Below are positions 5,473-6,460 of a DNA stretch of 6,460 bases, one piece after another. The stretch lies in NCBI GenBank assembly GCA_028709355.1, contig JAQVXF010000069.1, positions 1 to 6,460 of the forward strand, in the 5' to 3' direction. The stretch's first letter is position 1. Each line of letters opens with the position of its first letter. Below the pieces are notes generated by a model that saw nothing but the letters and a program-made list of their open reading frames with translations, was not told the DNA's origin and did not search any database. The DNA comes from Syntrophomonas sp. (GTDB lineage Bacteria > Bacillota > Syntrophomonadia > Syntrophomonadales > Syntrophomonadaceae). Both the position numbers and the translations under genes were made by a program.

Positions 5473-6460
5473 ATGTTATATATCAGCAGCCGGGGACAGA
5501 CTGCTCCTGTATCTGCGGCTGAAGCTATCAAGATGGGGATCGCTCCCGACGGGGGACTGTTCGTTCCCGAATCCATTCCCCGTATCGATTCATCAAGGTT
5601 CACCGCCATGGCAGGGATGACTTACCAGGATCGGGCCAAAGAGGTCATAGCTGACTACCTGACTGATTTTACCAGCGCCGAGATAGCCCGGTGCGTGGAC
5701 CAGGCCTATAATGCGGAGAGTTTCGATGATCCCCGCATCGCTCCCCTGGTGCAGCTGGGCGACCGAGTATTTATCCAGGAGTTATGGCACGGGCCTACCT
5801 GTGCTTTCAAAGATATGGCCTTACAGATGCTGCCCCACCTTATGGTCACCAGTGCGGAGAAGACCGGCGAGAAAAACGCGATAGTGATCCTGGTGGCGAC
5901 CTCGGGGGACACCGGTAAGGCAGCCTTGGCCGGTTTTCAGGATGTGGCCGGGATTAAGATCGTGGTTTTCTATCCCCAAGGTGGGGTCAGTGAAGTGCAG
6001 AGGCGGCAGATGATCACCCAGACCGGCCAAAATGTTATGGTAGCGGCGGTAGAGGGCAACTTCGATGATGCCCAGAACGGGGTCAAGCAGATATTTGCCG
6101 ATCCTGACTTTGTCGCCAAACTGGCTGCCAATGGAATGAAGATGTCATCGGCCAATTCCATCAACTGGGGTAGGCTGCTGCCGCAGATAGTCTATTATGT
6201 ATCTGCCTATGTGGATCTGCTGGCGGCCGCTCATATCAGTGAGGGAGAGCGGGTCAACGTGGTGGTGCCTACTGGCAACTTCGGTAATATCCTGGCTGCT
6301 TTCTACGCCAGCCGGATGGGGGTGCCGATCCGCCGCCTCATCTGTGCTTCCAACATAAACTACGTCCTGACCGATTTTTTCAATACCGGGATATACGATC
6401 GTCGGCGGAAATTGGCCTCAACCATCTCGCCTTCGATGGACATCCTGATATCTTCCAATC
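5473..6460 (+). CDS. thrC: Threonine synthase, N-terminal 329 residues (runs off the right edge)
   Basis: A PLP enzyme that converts O-phosphohomoserine and water to threonine and phosphate, the last step of the pathway begun by LysC and Hom. The visible part opens with the family's N-terminal domain (MLYISSRGQTAPVSAAEAIK, then MGIAPDGGLFVPE). The PLP-binding lysine is K113 in HGPTCAFKDMALQ. Further signatures are LVATSGDTGKAAL (140-152), SSANSINWGRLLPQ (225-238) and the phosphate-binding PTGNFGN (266-272). This is the longer bacterial/fungal type with an N-terminal extension, usually well over 400 residues, so more than 100 residues remain beyond the window. The ATG at 5473 has a perfect AAGGAGGT (5456-5463) nine bases upstream; an in-frame TTG at 5467 is too close to that site. 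It is divergent from the DUF2726 gene and so transcribed apart from hom-lysC. Without a stop codon in the window its integrity cannot be judged. Confidence 0.96.
   Translation, partial: MLYISSRGQTAPVSAAEAIKMGIAPDGGLFVPESIPRIDSSRFTAMAGMTYQDRAKEVIADYLTDFTSAEIARCVDQAYNAESFDDPRIAPLVQLGDRVFIQELWHGPTCAFKDMALQMLPHLMVTSAEKTGEKNAIVILVATSGDTGKAALAGFQDVAGIKIVVFYPQGGVSEVQRRQMITQTGQNVMVAAVEGNFDDAQNGVKQIFADPDFVAKLAANGMKMSSANSINWGRLLPQIVYYVSAYVDLLAAAHISEGERVNVVVPTGNFGNILAAFYASRMGVPIRRLICASNINYVLTDFFNTGIYDRRRKLASTISPSMDILISSN

Overview
The window carries threonine/aspartate-family biosynthesis genes from what looks like a bacterium of the Firmicutes, most likely an anaerobic Clostridia-type lineage. Three things suggest this: strong AGGAGG-type ribosome binding sites in front of every gene, TTGACA/TATAAT-like promoters, and the family character of the proteins. 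The clostridial and syntrophic flavour is my impression from the protein sequences, not a database result. Base composition is fairly balanced and uniform across the window, with no obvious foreign island.

Layout. Positions 1-75 hold the tail of an upstream transcript with an intrinsic terminator. An extended -10 promoter (133-162) then drives hom (homoserine dehydrogenase, 185-1471) and lysC (aspartate kinase, 1487-2707), whose ribosome binding site begins at the hom stop codon. lysC contains a well-formed internal ribosome binding site and in-frame ATG (2222), which would give a separate 161-residue regulatory beta subunit. A UspA-type universal stress protein (2781-3221) follows in the same direction. 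A structured intergenic stretch (3222-3389) leads to a complete proline tRNA, anticodon GGG (3430-3507), with its own promoter and intrinsic terminator.

On the opposite strand, a two-gene unit converges on the tRNA. It consists of a membrane-anchored DUF2726-like protein (5287-4712) followed by a metallo-beta-lactamase-fold hydrolase (4632-3733). Divergent from it, thrC (threonine synthase) starts at 5473 and runs off the right edge after 329 codons.

How the genes fit together. LysC phosphorylates aspartate, Hom makes homoserine, and ThrC makes threonine from phosphohomoserine. Asd and ThrB, needed between these steps, are not in the window. The ACT domains of Hom and LysC imply amino-acid feedback control. 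The run from hom to thrC is broken by the stress protein, the tRNA and the opposing pair, so thrC must be transcribed separately. The least conventional part is the DUF2726/MBL pair: the DUF2726 protein has a single membrane anchor and appears to have lost the acidic residues expected of an active nuclease-like fold, while its MBL partner keeps a full metal-binding set. I saw no CRISPR array, insertion sequence, phage gene or obvious defence system.
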